A stretch of DNA of 64,000 nucleotides from positions 93,757 through 157,756 of the forward strand of contig NZ_BNAO01000002.1 in the NCBI RefSeq assembly GCF_014653435.1, read 5' to 3'. The notes under the pieces are model-generated. The model ran no database searches, was not told where the DNA came from, and saw only the letters and a list, made by a program, of their open reading frames with translations. Below, piece by piece: positions 1 through 9,247 of this stretch. Each line of letters opens with the position of its first letter. Position 1 is the first letter of the stretch. A program made the position numbers and the translations under genes. The stretch comes from Alishewanella longhuensis. GTDB taxonomy: Bacteria > Pseudomonadota > Gammaproteobacteria > Enterobacterales > Alteromonadaceae.

Positions 1-1626
1 ACCGGCGTCAGTGCTGGCACGGTGCAAATACAGGCGACCTTAGGCACCGTCAGCGCTCAAACTAACCTGACCGTGACCAATGCTATCTTAAGCTCAATCA
101 GTGTGACCCCCATCAGCTCGACGGTGGTCGCAGGGTTAAACCGACAGTTTACCGCCACTGGCGTCTACTCCGACGGTTCAACCTTAGACATTACCCAAAG
201 CGTGGTCTGGGCTTCAGCCAATACCCAGGTAGCCACCCTCAACGTGAATGGCAATACGAGCAGTGGTTTAGCGACAGGCCAGGCCGCTGGTGAGGTACAG
301 ATCAGCGCCACGCTACAGGGACAATCGGATGCCGTTACCTTAACCGTAACCACCGCCAGCCTGACCGATATCAGTGTTACGCCGCTCAACCCCACTGTCG
401 TGGCAGGCTTAACCCAGCAGTTTAATGCCATCGGCAGCTATACTGATGGCAGCAATGCGGATCTGACAACGATAGCTAACTGGACTTCCGATTCTGTCAG
501 CGTGGCCAGTATGAATGCCAGTCAGCAAGCTAATAGCGGTCAGGCAACTGCGTTAACAGCAGGTATGTCGCTAATCAAAGCCAGTTTGGCAGGTGTTGAA
601 GGCAGTACTAACCTCACAGTAACCGAAGCGAGCTTAATGGCTATTGAAGTTAGCCCAGCCAATGCCTCAGTGCGTGTTGATGAAAGCCAGGCTTTTATCG
701 CAACCGGTATTTACAGTGATGGCAGCTCACAGACGATTAGTAGCTCTGTGGTTTGGACTTCCAGTAATACCAATGTCGCCGTACTAAATAGCAATAATGA
801 AGCCAATAGTGGCCAGGCTACGGCGCTTGCAATAGGCTCTGCGAATATCACCGCAACCCTTGGAACAGTGCAAGATAGTGCCCTACTAACCGTTAATGCT
901 GCTTTACCCAATAACCCACAAGCCCCCGCAATGGGCGAGCTAAAACGTTTTCTGATGATAGCCAGCCAGGCTATTACCACAACCACTGGCTCGGCGTTGA
1001 GCAACGGTGATATGGCCATTCTGGATTTGGCTCGCACCGCTTATGCAGGTTTCACCCCTGGCCCTGTCGCTAGCCAGTTTACCGAGCTTAGCAATGGCGT
1101 GTCTTTCGCACCAGATGATACAACACCACCTTATGTGGTGCCGGCACCTTATGCCTCTATGGTGGCCTTTATTAACCAGATACGCACCGATCTGGGCGTA
1201 GCAGCTACCTTTTTAGCGGCAGATCCTAACCCGGCCGCAGCTACGCAGGCACTTCCTGTGGAGCTGGGTAACTTAGTACTAACCCGCGGTGTTTATCGCA
1301 ATGCAGGTAATGTCATTATTCAGCAAGGCAATCTAACGCTGGACGCGCAAGGCGATCCTGATTCGGTATTTATTCTTGTTATTGCAGGTACCTTTACCAC
1401 TGGTGCTCCTGGCGGCAACGTTGAACTAATTGGTGGAGCCAAAGCCGACAACGTTTACTGGCGTACCGGAGGCGCTACCGTGCTTGGCACTAATACCCGC
1501 TTTGCCGGTAACATCTTCGCCTGGCCCCAAATTAATCTGGGTACTGGCGCAGAGGTAACAGGCCGTTTGTTCTCAGTGACTGAGCAGGTCACGCTGGATG
1601 CCAACATGGTTACCAAGCCGTTATAA
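1..1626 (+). CDS. Ig-like repeat ice-binding-like (DUF3494) surface protein, 5' end missing
   Basis: The frame is open to base 1, so the start and any signal peptide lie outside the window. The visible part carries the end of one and then three full bacterial Ig-like (Big_2) repeats of about 95 residues, each with a SVTP...VAG..QFTATG..SDGS pattern, followed by a C-terminal DUF3494 domain of about 230 residues. That domain shows the family hallmarks GNLTLDAQGDPDSVFI, a VYWRTGG segment, TRFAGNIFA and GRLFS. DUF3494 proteins are right-handed beta-solenoids, and several are proven ice-binding or antifreeze adhesins; here ice binding is inferred only from the family. The Ig repeats would act as an extracellular stalk. 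It ends 29 bases before an OmpA-type gene and is probably co-transcribed with it. Confidence 0.85.
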   Translation, partial: TGVSAGTVQIQATLGTVSAQTNLTVTNAILSSISVTPISSTVVAGLNRQFTATGVYSDGSTLDITQSVVWASANTQVATLNVNGNTSSGLATGQAAGEVQISATLQGQSDAVTLTVTTASLTDISVTPLNPTVVAGLTQQFNAIGSYTDGSNADLTTIANWTSDSVSVASMNASQQANSGQATALTAGMSLIKASLAGVEGSTNLTVTEASLMAIEVSPANASVRVDESQAFIATGIYSDGSSQTISSSVVWTSSNTNVAVLNSNNEANSGQATALAIGSANITATLGTVQDSALLTVNAALPNNPQAPAMGELKRFLMIASQAITTTTGSALSNGDMAILDLARTAYAGFTPGPVASQFTELSNGVSFAPDDTTPPYVVPAPYASMVAFINQIRTDLGVAATFLAADPNPAAATQALPVELGNLVLTRGVYRNAGNVIIQQGNLTLDAQGDPDSVFILVIAGTFTTGAPGGNVELIGGAKADNVYWRTGGATVLGTNTRFAGNIFAWPQINLGTGAEVTGRLFSVTEQVTLDANMVTKPL

Positions 1627-1655
1627 CGGCTGGCAACATGCAAAAGGATTACAAA

Positions 1656-2789
1656 ATGAAGAATTTAACAATGTCAAAAAGCAACAACACGTTACTGGTT
1701 ATCAGTAGCTGCTTGCCCATGTTGCTGGCCTTCAACAGCCTGGCGAATACCGGTACGGATCACATCGAACAAGGTTGGTTTATCGGTGCTAATCTTGGTC
1801 AGTCTACAGCGAATATTGATAGCGACAGTATCTGGCGCAATTTAGAGAATAGCGGTTTTGCTGTGAATGAGATAAATGAAGACACCCGCCACCTCGGCTA
1901 CAAACTCTATACCGGTTATACGTTTTCCCGGTATTTCGCGCTAGAAGGTGGCTACTTTGATTTGGGTAATATGGGTTTTAACGCCACAACCTCACCGGTA
2001 TCAGATTATACCGGCAACACCGGGTTAAAAGGCTGGAATCTGGATTTAGTTGGTAGGTTACCGCTTTCTGCAAACTGGTCAGTGCTAGCCAGAGTGGGTG
2101 TTACCCAAAATAAAAGTAAAACCCGCTTTAGCAGCAATGGTTTAATCAATACCACGGCAAATAATCAGCAAAGCAGCTACACCAAACATAAGTATGGTCT
2201 GGGCGTACAGTATGCTATTTCTGATGCTTTTGTCCTAAGATTAGAAGCGGAGCGCTATCGCATGGATGATTTAATCGGTAACATCGGCGATATGGATCTT
2301 TACTCCTTAGGACTAGTGTATCGTTTTGGTGGGTCAAAGACGCACTATGTACCCACAGCCGCCCCCGATCCGGCCCCCACTACCAGACAGCCAGCACCGG
2401 CAATACCACCTGCCCTTGTAACAACAGAGCCTGCAGTGTTGGTGTTGGAAGATGTACATTTTAATTTTGATACCGCGGAATTAAATGCCAACACTAAAGT
2501 TATTTTACGCCGACATGTCGCCACGCTTAAAGCAAACCCACAAGCACGGATACGTATTGCCGGTTACACCTCCGCCAGTGGCTCTGAGGCTTATAATCAG
2601 GCATTAAGTGAACGGCGGGCGGAATCAATTAAAACCTTTTTGGTAAGCGAAGGCATAAATGCCAACCGCTTTAAAACCATAGGGTTTGGAGAACGTAATC
2701 CGGCTCAATACGAAGCAAAACCTTCAGTATTACGCTCAGATGCTGCCAAAGCCAATATGCGCGGTTTGTTTGAGATTATCGTTGAATAA
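1656..2789 (+). CDS. OmpA family outer-membrane protein
   Basis: The 377-residue product has a signal peptide ending near FNSLA|NTG, an eight-stranded beta-barrel-like N-terminal half (alternating aromatic strands such as GWFIGANLGQS and the strand LYSLGLVYRFGG closing the barrel), a Pro/Ala linker (APDPAPTTRQPAPA) and a C-terminal OmpA peptidoglycan-binding domain (FNFDTAELN, AGYTSASGSEAYNQ, LSERRAESIK, GFGE.NP). The chosen ATG has AAGGA seven bases upstream; an ATG at 1638 in the same frame lacks a good site. The barrel would sit in the outer membrane and the C-terminal domain would hold the peptidoglycan. Closeness to the ice-binding gene suggests a shared envelope role, which is inference. 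Confidence 0.9.
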   Translation: MKNLTMSKSNNTLLVISSCLPMLLAFNSLANTGTDHIEQGWFIGANLGQSTANIDSDSIWRNLENSGFAVNEINEDTRHLGYKLYTGYTFSRYFALEGGYFDLGNMGFNATTSPVSDYTGNTGLKGWNLDLVGRLPLSANWSVLARVGVTQNKSKTRFSSNGLINTTANNQQSSYTKHKYGLGVQYAISDAFVLRLEAERYRMDDLIGNIGDMDLYSLGLVYRFGGSKTHYVPTAAPDPAPTTRQPAPAIPPALVTTEPAVLVLEDVHFNFDTAELNANTKVILRRHVATLKANPQARIRIAGYTSASGSEAYNQALSERRAESIKTFLVSEGINANRFKTIGFGERNPAQYEAKPSVLRSDAAKANMRGLFEIIVE

Positions 2790-2813
2790 TTATTAACGTT
2801 AAAAGCTGCTACT

Positions 2814-2840
2814 AACCTTCGGGAGTTTACCCCGAAGGTT
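2814..2840. terminator. Hairpin between convergent genes
   Basis: AACCTTCGGG and CCCGAAGGTT form a perfect 10-bp stem around a 7-base loop between the convergent OmpA-type and diguanylate cyclase genes. Neither side has a strong T run, so it may be a weak bidirectional terminator. Confidence 0.55.
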
Positions 2841-2845
2841 ACTTA

Positions 2846-4735
2846 TCAGCTGTTTAGATGCACACAATTACGCCCTTTATTTTTAGCAACGTACAGTGCT
2901 TTATCGGCTTCGAGGATCAGCGCGTTACTATCTTTGCCGTAACGATGATAAGCAACGCCGACACTGACGGTAACCACCGCAAAAGACGAATCTGGATGTG
3001 GTATCGCCAGAGCCTGAATGCTACTGCGCAGGCGCTCAGCCAGCCCGGCACAGCTATCATTGTTGCCAACAGCGTTGCATAACACGGCAATTTCTTCACC
3101 GCCGTAGCGATAGATGCCGGCATCCGTAACACCCTGCAGCGTAGCGACAATTTGCTTAAGTACATGATCACCCGCCAGGTGACCTTGGTTGTCGTTGTAT
3201 AATTTAAAGAAATCGACATCAAGCAGAATCAGCTCCAGTTTCGCAGCCCCTTTGTTGGCTTGTGCAATAGCGTTTTGCAGATCCCGGTCGAACGCCCGCC
3301 GATTCATGGCACCGGTAAGGCCATCGACATGCGCCAACCGTTCCAATGCCACGTTTGCTTTGGCGAGTTCAGCCGTGCGTTTTTCAATCTGCTCAATCAG
3401 ATCTTGCTGGTGATCTTCAATACGCTTTGCCATATCGTGCATGGTGCGATTAAGCAACCCGATTTCACTGCGCGCATGACTATCGGCTATGGTGGCGCGC
3501 GAAGCCTCTTGAAATTTACCTTCAGCAATCATATCGGCCACATTCACCAAGCGGCGTAACGGCAAAGCCACCTGCCGACGAATAAACCAAAATACAATCC
3601 CCATAATAAACAGCAGCAAGATTAAGCTCTGTAAAGCCTGTGCTATGGCACTGGTAATTGCGGCCCAGCGGATCTGCGCTGCTGGATAACGGGTAACGTA
3701 ATACCAATCCGGCCCAGGCATAAGGGTAATGATATAAATATATTCATCGTCCTCAGGCATAATCATTACTGGGTTTTTGAGGCTAGGTGGCGTATTTTCT
3801 ATAAGGCTAAATAATTCGGCATACCACGGGTTTAGCAAGCGATCGACATGCAACACACCGGAAAATTGCGTTTCTTCTGGTAATTGATTGGGGCTGGCAA
3901 TCAACTGGCCGTGCGGGTTAAAAATAAAATGTGAGCTCAGGTTTTTAAAGGGCGTAATCAAGCGCTCAATAATTTGGCTTAAATACAAATCGTGACTAGG
4001 TGTTATCAGGTGTTGGCCATTAAAATCCACAGGATGCTGATAGGTCACCGCCCAGTATTTGGCAGAAAGATCATAGTAAAGGCCTGTCCAGGCGGCGACA
4101 CGCGCTGGGTTATTGGCCTGCAGCGTTGCCGCAACAACGGCCCCACGCCGAATATCCAGCTTACTGTCGGCCAGCAGCCCCCAGGGTTTAGCAGGAGCAT
4201 AATGCAGCAGTATATTTTCCGGCATGCTGATGTGGGTATTGGCAAAATCGTTTTGCCAAGCAGGAGCAAACGCAGCCAGCGTTTCACTGGCCAGCACCAC
4301 GCGTGCTTTTAGCTCATCGTTATACGGCAGCTCATAGTGGCCAAGAAAGCCGGTTAGCCCCTTATAATAACGCTGAGCTATATAGCGCCCTTCAGCGAAG
4401 GAAGGGTGCATGCGAAGAATGCCATCAGAGGGCACAAACCACTGATCAAACTGGGCAATAATCTTGGGATCATCGCGAAAACGCTGATAGTCACGCAAAA
4501 AGGCCTCTGCTAGTAGCTGAGTATTGTTTTGCGCTTGTAAAAAAGGCGCCTGCTCACGCTCTACCCGAGCCTGACTTTGCTGTTTAAGATCGGCAATCCG
4601 GCTTTGATAATCCGTAGAATAGGCATGATAAAAACCAAAACCGGTGATAGCCAAAACAGCAACCGTAGAAAAAACTAAAATAGTGATTAGTAAACGTGTC
4701 GTTAAGCGACGTGCAAAGCGGCGGCGTTCGGCCAT
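2846..4735 (-). CDS. Membrane-bound diguanylate cyclase (sensor-HAMP-GGDEF)
   Basis: This 629-residue protein has a transmembrane helix near residues 13-32, a periplasmic Cache-like sensing region of about 300 residues, a second helix (around 365-385), a HAMP linker, a short coiled coil (LIEQIEKRTAELAKANVALE) and a C-terminal GGDEF domain. The domain starts at HVDGLTGAMNRRAFD and has a GGEEI signature, a conservative variant of GG[DE]EF, so cyclic-di-GMP synthesis is likely. The position of the usual inhibitory RxxD motif before the signature reads GVTD, so product inhibition at an I-site is probably absent. The ligand of the sensor region is unknown. It stands alone, convergent with the OmpA-type gene. 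Confidence 0.9.
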   Translation of the reverse strand: MAERRRFARRLTTRLLITILVFSTVAVLAITGFGFYHAYSTDYQSRIADLKQQSQARVEREQAPFLQAQNNTQLLAEAFLRDYQRFRDDPKIIAQFDQWFVPSDGILRMHPSFAEGRYIAQRYYKGLTGFLGHYELPYNDELKARVVLASETLAAFAPAWQNDFANTHISMPENILLHYAPAKPWGLLADSKLDIRRGAVVAATLQANNPARVAAWTGLYYDLSAKYWAVTYQHPVDFNGQHLITPSHDLYLSQIIERLITPFKNLSSHFIFNPHGQLIASPNQLPEETQFSGVLHVDRLLNPWYAELFSLIENTPPSLKNPVMIMPEDDEYIYIITLMPGPDWYYVTRYPAAQIRWAAITSAIAQALQSLILLLFIMGIVFWFIRRQVALPLRRLVNVADMIAEGKFQEASRATIADSHARSEIGLLNRTMHDMAKRIEDHQQDLIEQIEKRTAELAKANVALERLAHVDGLTGAMNRRAFDRDLQNAIAQANKGAAKLELILLDVDFFKLYNDNQGHLAGDHVLKQIVATLQGVTDAGIYRYGGEEIAVLCNAVGNNDSCAGLAERLRSSIQALAIPHPDSSFAVVTVSVGVAYHRYGKDSNALILEADKALYVAKNKGRNCVHLNS

Positions 4736-5045
4736 AGGGCGGTTTTAAACTTGCTTTTAATAGTTGACTTTAGATTACGACCCTTTGCTTAGGAGTTCAA
4801 TGGCTAATCACTAATTTCTTAGCTAGTCGCTGCTAGGGTAACACAACCCCAGGAGCGTAAAGGTCGACGCGACTTAAATGCAACGCAGCAGATAATAGTA
4901 CCAACTTGGCTAAATGCCGGTAAAAGTTTAGTTTGGATAAAAGCATTACTTCGTTAAAAAACAGTCTGCCATGTGATTGTTTTTAAATTTTTTTAACATT
5001 AGTATGTTTAACCGTGCATTGTTAATTTTTTATGGAAAGGATGCT

Positions 5046-6782
5046 ATGCGCCATGCTCTGCAATCTTTGTTGTTTTGCTTATCCTTAACTTTTTTTCCTG
5101 TTAAAGCCAATATCATCCTTTTACAAGAGCTCACACCACCCTTTTCTGAACAAGTGGTGTTAACGCTAACCAAAGATTCTTTTGTGATAAAGTCTACCGG
5201 TCAAAAAGACACGGAAATATGGCGCCTTAACGCCAATACTCAAACTCCGCAAAGCTGGCTGCAATTTAGTGCTGTTTTTGGCACAGAAGCAATTAATCCG
5301 GTCTTTTTTTCCGCCAATGCGAGCAATTGGTGGATAGCCGGGATTTCCGAAGAAATTGGCGAAGAAAGCCCCCGCTTTGTCCATGTTGCTCACTACAAAG
5401 CGGACGGAAGTGCCAACTATGTAAAAATACCGGCCCATACTGAATTAGGTTTTAATTACAACAGCGTTAATCGATGGCTGTATCTTACTGAGCTAGACAC
5501 CCTAGCAGGCGTTTTACCCACCAGAACAGGCACAAACCAATTATTGATGCTGTGTCAAAACGCCAGCCTCTTACAAAACGATAACTGTACCTTTCATTTA
5601 ATTTCTGCGGGTGAATTATTTACGGCAGGTAAGTATTTGCTATTAAATGAACAACATTCGCTTAAAGTATATCGCCCGGATACCGCCTTAACATTGTTAG
5701 CTAATTATCCGAATGTATCCACTACAGGGACTTGGCCGGGAGCAACCCGCGTGCAGATGACTGAGTCTATTGTAGGCAACGGTACTATCACCGAACAAAA
5801 ATATGAGTTAGACCTTGAACAGGATGTCTGGCCAAAAGCCTTGCAGTTAAGCCGCTTTAACAGCAACTTTAACTCACAAAGCTGTATTTTTTATCAGCGT
5901 GATAAAGCGCTCTGTAAAGCACTCACCCAACTGGTTGTTTACAGTTGGCAGCCAGAACAACATGTTAGTTTGAAGTTTGAATACTATGGCCCCTGGGAAG
6001 CTGTGCCACCAGGCGAGCTGTTAACGATGCTGGAAGGTAACAAATTCGTTATGGCGACGGATAGCAGTATTAGAATTTATGAAATGGCATTACCAACGCA
6101 TACCATAAAAGAAATTCCAGAAGCGATATCACTGTTCGTGAGTGACGATTATCGACTAAACCAGGCGGACATTTTTGAGGGCATTGAAACATCCGATATT
6201 GAATTCGCTGTGCTGTGGGAGAGCGATTCTTCAACAGTGAGCACCAATATTTTAATACCGTTAAGCGCTACTATTTTTAAAATTGATACCTCAAAAGAAC
6301 TTGCCAGACAAAACCCCAAAGGCTTATTGCAATTCTCTGCTACCGAGGGGTTATGGACAGCGTATTACAATATACCTTTGTCAATCACCAACATTAATGC
6401 TGCACCTATTGCGCTTGCCCCAGCTATTCAGCTCCCTTTAATAGAAATGGGGCAAACCTATCAGTTAACCCTTTTCGAGCTATTTAACGATCCAGATTTA
6501 GATCCGCTAGTTTTTACGCAATCTACTTTACCAGCTGGTTTTACCCGCTTTGATAATCTTATTCTGATTACGCCAACTCAGTCAGGCCGCTACAGTTTTT
6601 CGGTATCCGCCACGGATCCTGCAGGTTTATCGGCTACAGTGCAGCTCTCTGGTGAAGTAAAAACCGCAGCAAAAACAGAAGAGAAAAAATCTGGCGGCAG
6701 CCTAAGCTTTTCCTTTATTGCCATGCTCGCACTGCTATTAACTATTCGTCAGTCATCCTTTACTCAGTTAAGGCGCATTTAA
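5046..6782 (+). CDS. Exported protein with cadherin/Ig-like fold and GlyGly-CTERM tail
   Basis: The 578-residue product starts MRHALQ, behind AAAGGA; a longer reading from 4977 would add 23 unlikely residues. A signal peptide ends near FFPVKA|N. Most of the chain has no family I recognise. Around residues 460-550 lies a CADG/He_PIG-like Ig domain (FNDPDLDPLVF, SVSATDPAGLSA). The C-terminus (KKSGGSLSFSFIAMLALLL, then a basic end) matches the GlyGly-CTERM sorting signal layout: Gly-Gly, hydrophobic helix, Arg-rich end. Proteins with that tail are processed by rhombosortase and exported through type II secretion in related marine bacteria. The next gene begins one base after the stop, so the two form an operon. 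Confidence 0.75.
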   Translation: MRHALQSLLFCLSLTFFPVKANIILLQELTPPFSEQVVLTLTKDSFVIKSTGQKDTEIWRLNANTQTPQSWLQFSAVFGTEAINPVFFSANASNWWIAGISEEIGEESPRFVHVAHYKADGSANYVKIPAHTELGFNYNSVNRWLYLTELDTLAGVLPTRTGTNQLLMLCQNASLLQNDNCTFHLISAGELFTAGKYLLLNEQHSLKVYRPDTALTLLANYPNVSTTGTWPGATRVQMTESIVGNGTITEQKYELDLEQDVWPKALQLSRFNSNFNSQSCIFYQRDKALCKALTQLVVYSWQPEQHVSLKFEYYGPWEAVPPGELLTMLEGNKFVMATDSSIRIYEMALPTHTIKEIPEAISLFVSDDYRLNQADIFEGIETSDIEFAVLWESDSSTVSTNILIPLSATIFKIDTSKELARQNPKGLLQFSATEGLWTAYYNIPLSITNINAAPIALAPAIQLPLIEMGQTYQLTLFELFNDPDLDPLVFTQSTLPAGFTRFDNLILITPTQSGRYSFSVSATDPAGLSATVQLSGEVKTAAKTEEKKSGGSLSFSFIAMLALLLTIRQSSFTQLRRI

Positions 6783-6783
6783 T

Positions 6784-8577
6784 ATGAAACTTTATTTTCA
6801 ATTATTGCTACTGTGCCTGCTGTTAGGGGGCTGTTCAGGCTCCGACAGTGACAGCAATAGCGGCAGTAAAGGCAAAACACTACACGTTACCTTAAATACT
6901 AACCAAGTAAACATTAAAGGCGATATGTATCGCATCGGATCTTTGCGTCAGGCTATCGGCACCACTAACCATGTTTTTGGTGTTGACCCAGCTCTCTCTT
7001 TTAGCATCAACATTAATCATACTATTTTGGATAGTGTTGAAATTAGTGCAGACAATGGTGTTGTTTATGCCAGCGTGTATAACAAACATGGCTATCCATT
7101 CGTTAATTTAAACGAGCCAACTACTATTACCTTAAGTGGCACTATTACTGCATGCGTACAAAATTGCGCAGTGGTATTACAAGGTACACCAGCGCCATTT
7201 ACCATTAATATTATCTTTGAACCAGCGGAGGTTGCGGAGTTACCGGAACTGTTGACTTATACCTCTGCTCAAGCAGACAACCCGAATTGGCTAGAAATCT
7301 CTGAGATAATCCGTATTAACAATAGTACGCAAGATGCTCTTTTTAATGAGGTTACGTATTTTGATCCTGAGTTGTTACAGTCAGCTACATTGAGACGCGT
7401 AGCAGACAGCACTACCGATTATCGCTTAACCTTGCGTTTTAACCATCAGGACAACCTGGCAAACCGCCGCCATACCGGTCAGTTGGCCCTGCGTTTTTGT
7501 TACGACAGCGCCTGCCGCTATCCGGTAAAAAATGGACAGCCTCAACTAACGATACACTATGATCAACTCGGCGAACCTTATCAGACCTATCCAGAAATCA
7601 CTTTAGCTGCACAGCTGCTCCCAGCAGACTTCTATATAAATGGCGATATACATTATTTACCCGAGACACAAACATTATTTGGCGTAATGCAAGGCTCTGC
7701 AGAGCATGAGCAAAAAGCCTATAGTATTAAAACTGCAAGCCAGAGCCAATTTCAAATAGAGGGAGATACGTATAACGCGGTATTAGGTGAAGGCTATTAT
7801 GTTGCCTATTCAGCCAACTTTACTGAACAAGGCTATGTCTATCGACATCATCTTTATCGCTGGGAGCAGGATAAACTTAGCCAAAAAAGCAGCTTCGATT
7901 ATATGCACCGCCCCTGGAACCCGATGGCGGTGTTTGCAGGTGCGCTTTACACCCATAGTAACGACGACACCACACCCTATCGCTATAACATAGCAACAGC
8001 AACCTTTGACTATGGTGGCTTTTATTTAAGCCATCAGCATCTTTTTGATAACGAAACCGCGCAACTTTATAATTTCCTATTGGGCGAACAAACTGTTATT
8101 AATCAATGGTCCTTACAAGATGAACACCCCAAAGAAATCATCTCAACCTTACTAACCAATAGTCGGCAAGATTGTTGGATTAACGTGCATGTCGTTAATC
8201 GAAAACTCCTGAACCGCTGCGGCGAAAGCTATAATTTGCCTATTGCGCAAACAGAAATAACGACTCCAGATCAAAAGCTTGTCGTGCCAGATTCACATGC
8301 AATCCATGCTATGACCAAAAACCATCAGAACCAATTGGTAGTGGTGCTTACGCCAAAAGAAAGTCCAAGATGTAACCCTATTAAATCCTACTGTAGCTGG
8401 ATAATCACACGTTACAATGCGGACACTTTGCAATTGATTGATAGTTATGGCTGGAGCGACCAACCTCAAATCTTCGCTGCTATGACCAAGATCTTTTTTC
8501 AGCCAGGCAGCGATGCACTCTTGCTCGTCCGTTTTGAAGAGCAAGGGGTAAAGCTCTATCAACTGGAATGGCCCTAA
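6784..8577 (+). CDS. Large lipoprotein of unknown function
   Basis: This 597-residue protein begins with a clear lipoprotein signal (MKLYFQLLLLCLLLGGC, lipobox LGGC) and a Ser/Asp/Gly-rich linker. The rest is beta-rich with no enzyme motif I recognise; the C-terminal half has repeated aromatic strands compatible with a propeller-like fold, which is only an impression. A few cysteine pairs (CVQNC, CYDSAC) suggest disulfides. It follows the GlyGly-CTERM gene after a single base, so translation is probably coupled and the products may act together at the cell surface. Confidence 0.7.
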   Translation: MKLYFQLLLLCLLLGGCSGSDSDSNSGSKGKTLHVTLNTNQVNIKGDMYRIGSLRQAIGTTNHVFGVDPALSFSININHTILDSVEISADNGVVYASVYNKHGYPFVNLNEPTTITLSGTITACVQNCAVVLQGTPAPFTINIIFEPAEVAELPELLTYTSAQADNPNWLEISEIIRINNSTQDALFNEVTYFDPELLQSATLRRVADSTTDYRLTLRFNHQDNLANRRHTGQLALRFCYDSACRYPVKNGQPQLTIHYDQLGEPYQTYPEITLAAQLLPADFYINGDIHYLPETQTLFGVMQGSAEHEQKAYSIKTASQSQFQIEGDTYNAVLGEGYYVAYSANFTEQGYVYRHHLYRWEQDKLSQKSSFDYMHRPWNPMAVFAGALYTHSNDDTTPYRYNIATATFDYGGFYLSHQHLFDNETAQLYNFLLGEQTVINQWSLQDEHPKEIISTLLTNSRQDCWINVHVVNRKLLNRCGESYNLPIAQTEITTPDQKLVVPDSHAIHAMTKNHQNQLVVVLTPKESPRCNPIKSYCSWIITRYNADTLQLIDSYGWSDQPQIFAAMTKIFFQPGSDALLLVRFEEQGVKLYQLEWP

Positions 8578-8598
8578 GTAGCAAACCAAGAAATGCCA

Positions 8599-8646
8599 GG
8601 TTAAGTGAAATGCCACTACGACTTTGATCACTTAACCCTCTTTTAT
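8599..8646 (+). terminator. Hairpin terminator after the lipoprotein gene
   Basis: GGTTAAGTGA pairs perfectly with TCACTTAACC (arms at 8599-8608 and 8628-8637), followed by the T-rich CTCTTTTATT. It lies 21 bases past the stop codon and should end the two-gene exported-protein operon. Confidence 0.6.
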
Positions 8647-8705
8647 TACTGCTATCCCTAGCAACCTCATCCAGATCATGGTCATCTTTCTTGAAGCAAG
8701 AATTT

Positions 8706-9146
8706 TCATAGTACCGGCTTGCGGGCCTTGTCCAGGTTTAAGTTGCGCTCAGCCGGTATATCACTTAAATACTCAACAAACTCCACTTCAAACCCGGCTG
8801 GGTCAACAAAGTAGACGTTTTTACGATAGGGGTCGTCGGCACCGGGCTTAGCAATGGCGAAACCGGCGCTATTCAGCCTGGCGATAACGGCATCCAAGTT
8901 GTTAGTCACATAGGCAAAATGGGCCAGACCAACGCTATGCCCCGCCAACTCGCGGTTTTGGCCTTCGCCATGGTCGCTTAGCGCTAAGTAATGATAATCG
9001 TCACCAAAGTGCAGCCATTTACGCGGCTTGCCATACCATTCGCCCAAGCCCTCGTCGCGGATATGCCAGTGCGGAAAGGCCGCGCGGTAAAAGTGCAGCA
9101 TGGCGTCGATATCCGCTACCACCAGATTAACGTGTTCTAAATACAT
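8706..9146 (-). CDS. VOC (glyoxalase/dioxygenase-fold) protein, likely SoxR-regulated
   Basis: The 146-residue protein has two beta-alpha-beta-beta-beta VOC modules: LEHVNLVVADIDAMLHFYR starts the first, and GLAHFAYVTNNLDAVIARL with VYFVDPAGFEVEFVE forms the second. Candidate metal ligands are H5 of the first strand, a His of AHFAYV and the Glu of FEVEF. Substrate is unknown; families range from glyoxalase I to antibiotic-binding proteins. AAGGAG lies seven bases before the ATG. The divergent neighbour is soxR, and a soxbox-containing promoter points at this gene, so induction by redox-cycling compounds is a reasonable inference. Confidence 0.85.
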   Translation of the reverse strand: MYLEHVNLVVADIDAMLHFYRAAFPHWHIRDEGLGEWYGKPRKWLHFGDDYHYLALSDHGEGQNRELAGHSVGLAHFAYVTNNLDAVIARLNSAGFAIAKPGADDPYRKNVYFVDPAGFEVEFVEYLSDIPAERNLNLDKARKPVL

Positions 9147-9176
9147 AAGTTGTCTCCTTGCATTAAGTTGTCCGAC

Positions 9177-9207
9177 AGGTTAAAACCTTAACCTAAGTTG
9201 AGGTAAA
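9177..9207 (-). promoter_or_regulatory. SoxR-type promoter with soxbox driving the VOC gene
   Basis: On the minus strand a -35 box TTTACC (9202-9207) and a -10 box TAACCT (9177-9182) are separated by 19 bases, the overlong spacing typical of MerR-family activated promoters. The spacer holds CCTTAACCTAAGTTGAGG (9186-9203, plus-strand orientation), which matches the enterobacterial soxbox CCTCAAGTTAACTTGAGG at 14 of 18 positions. The -35 is identical to that of E. coli soxS. Confidence 0.75.
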
Positions 9208-9247
9208 GTACTTTTTTCGGCTTTCAGAAAAAAATACCGGAGCAGAT

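Noticed and set aside
1007-1201. ORFs in other frames over the ice-binding gene
   Set aside because: They lie inside a clearly coding frame and show no motifs.
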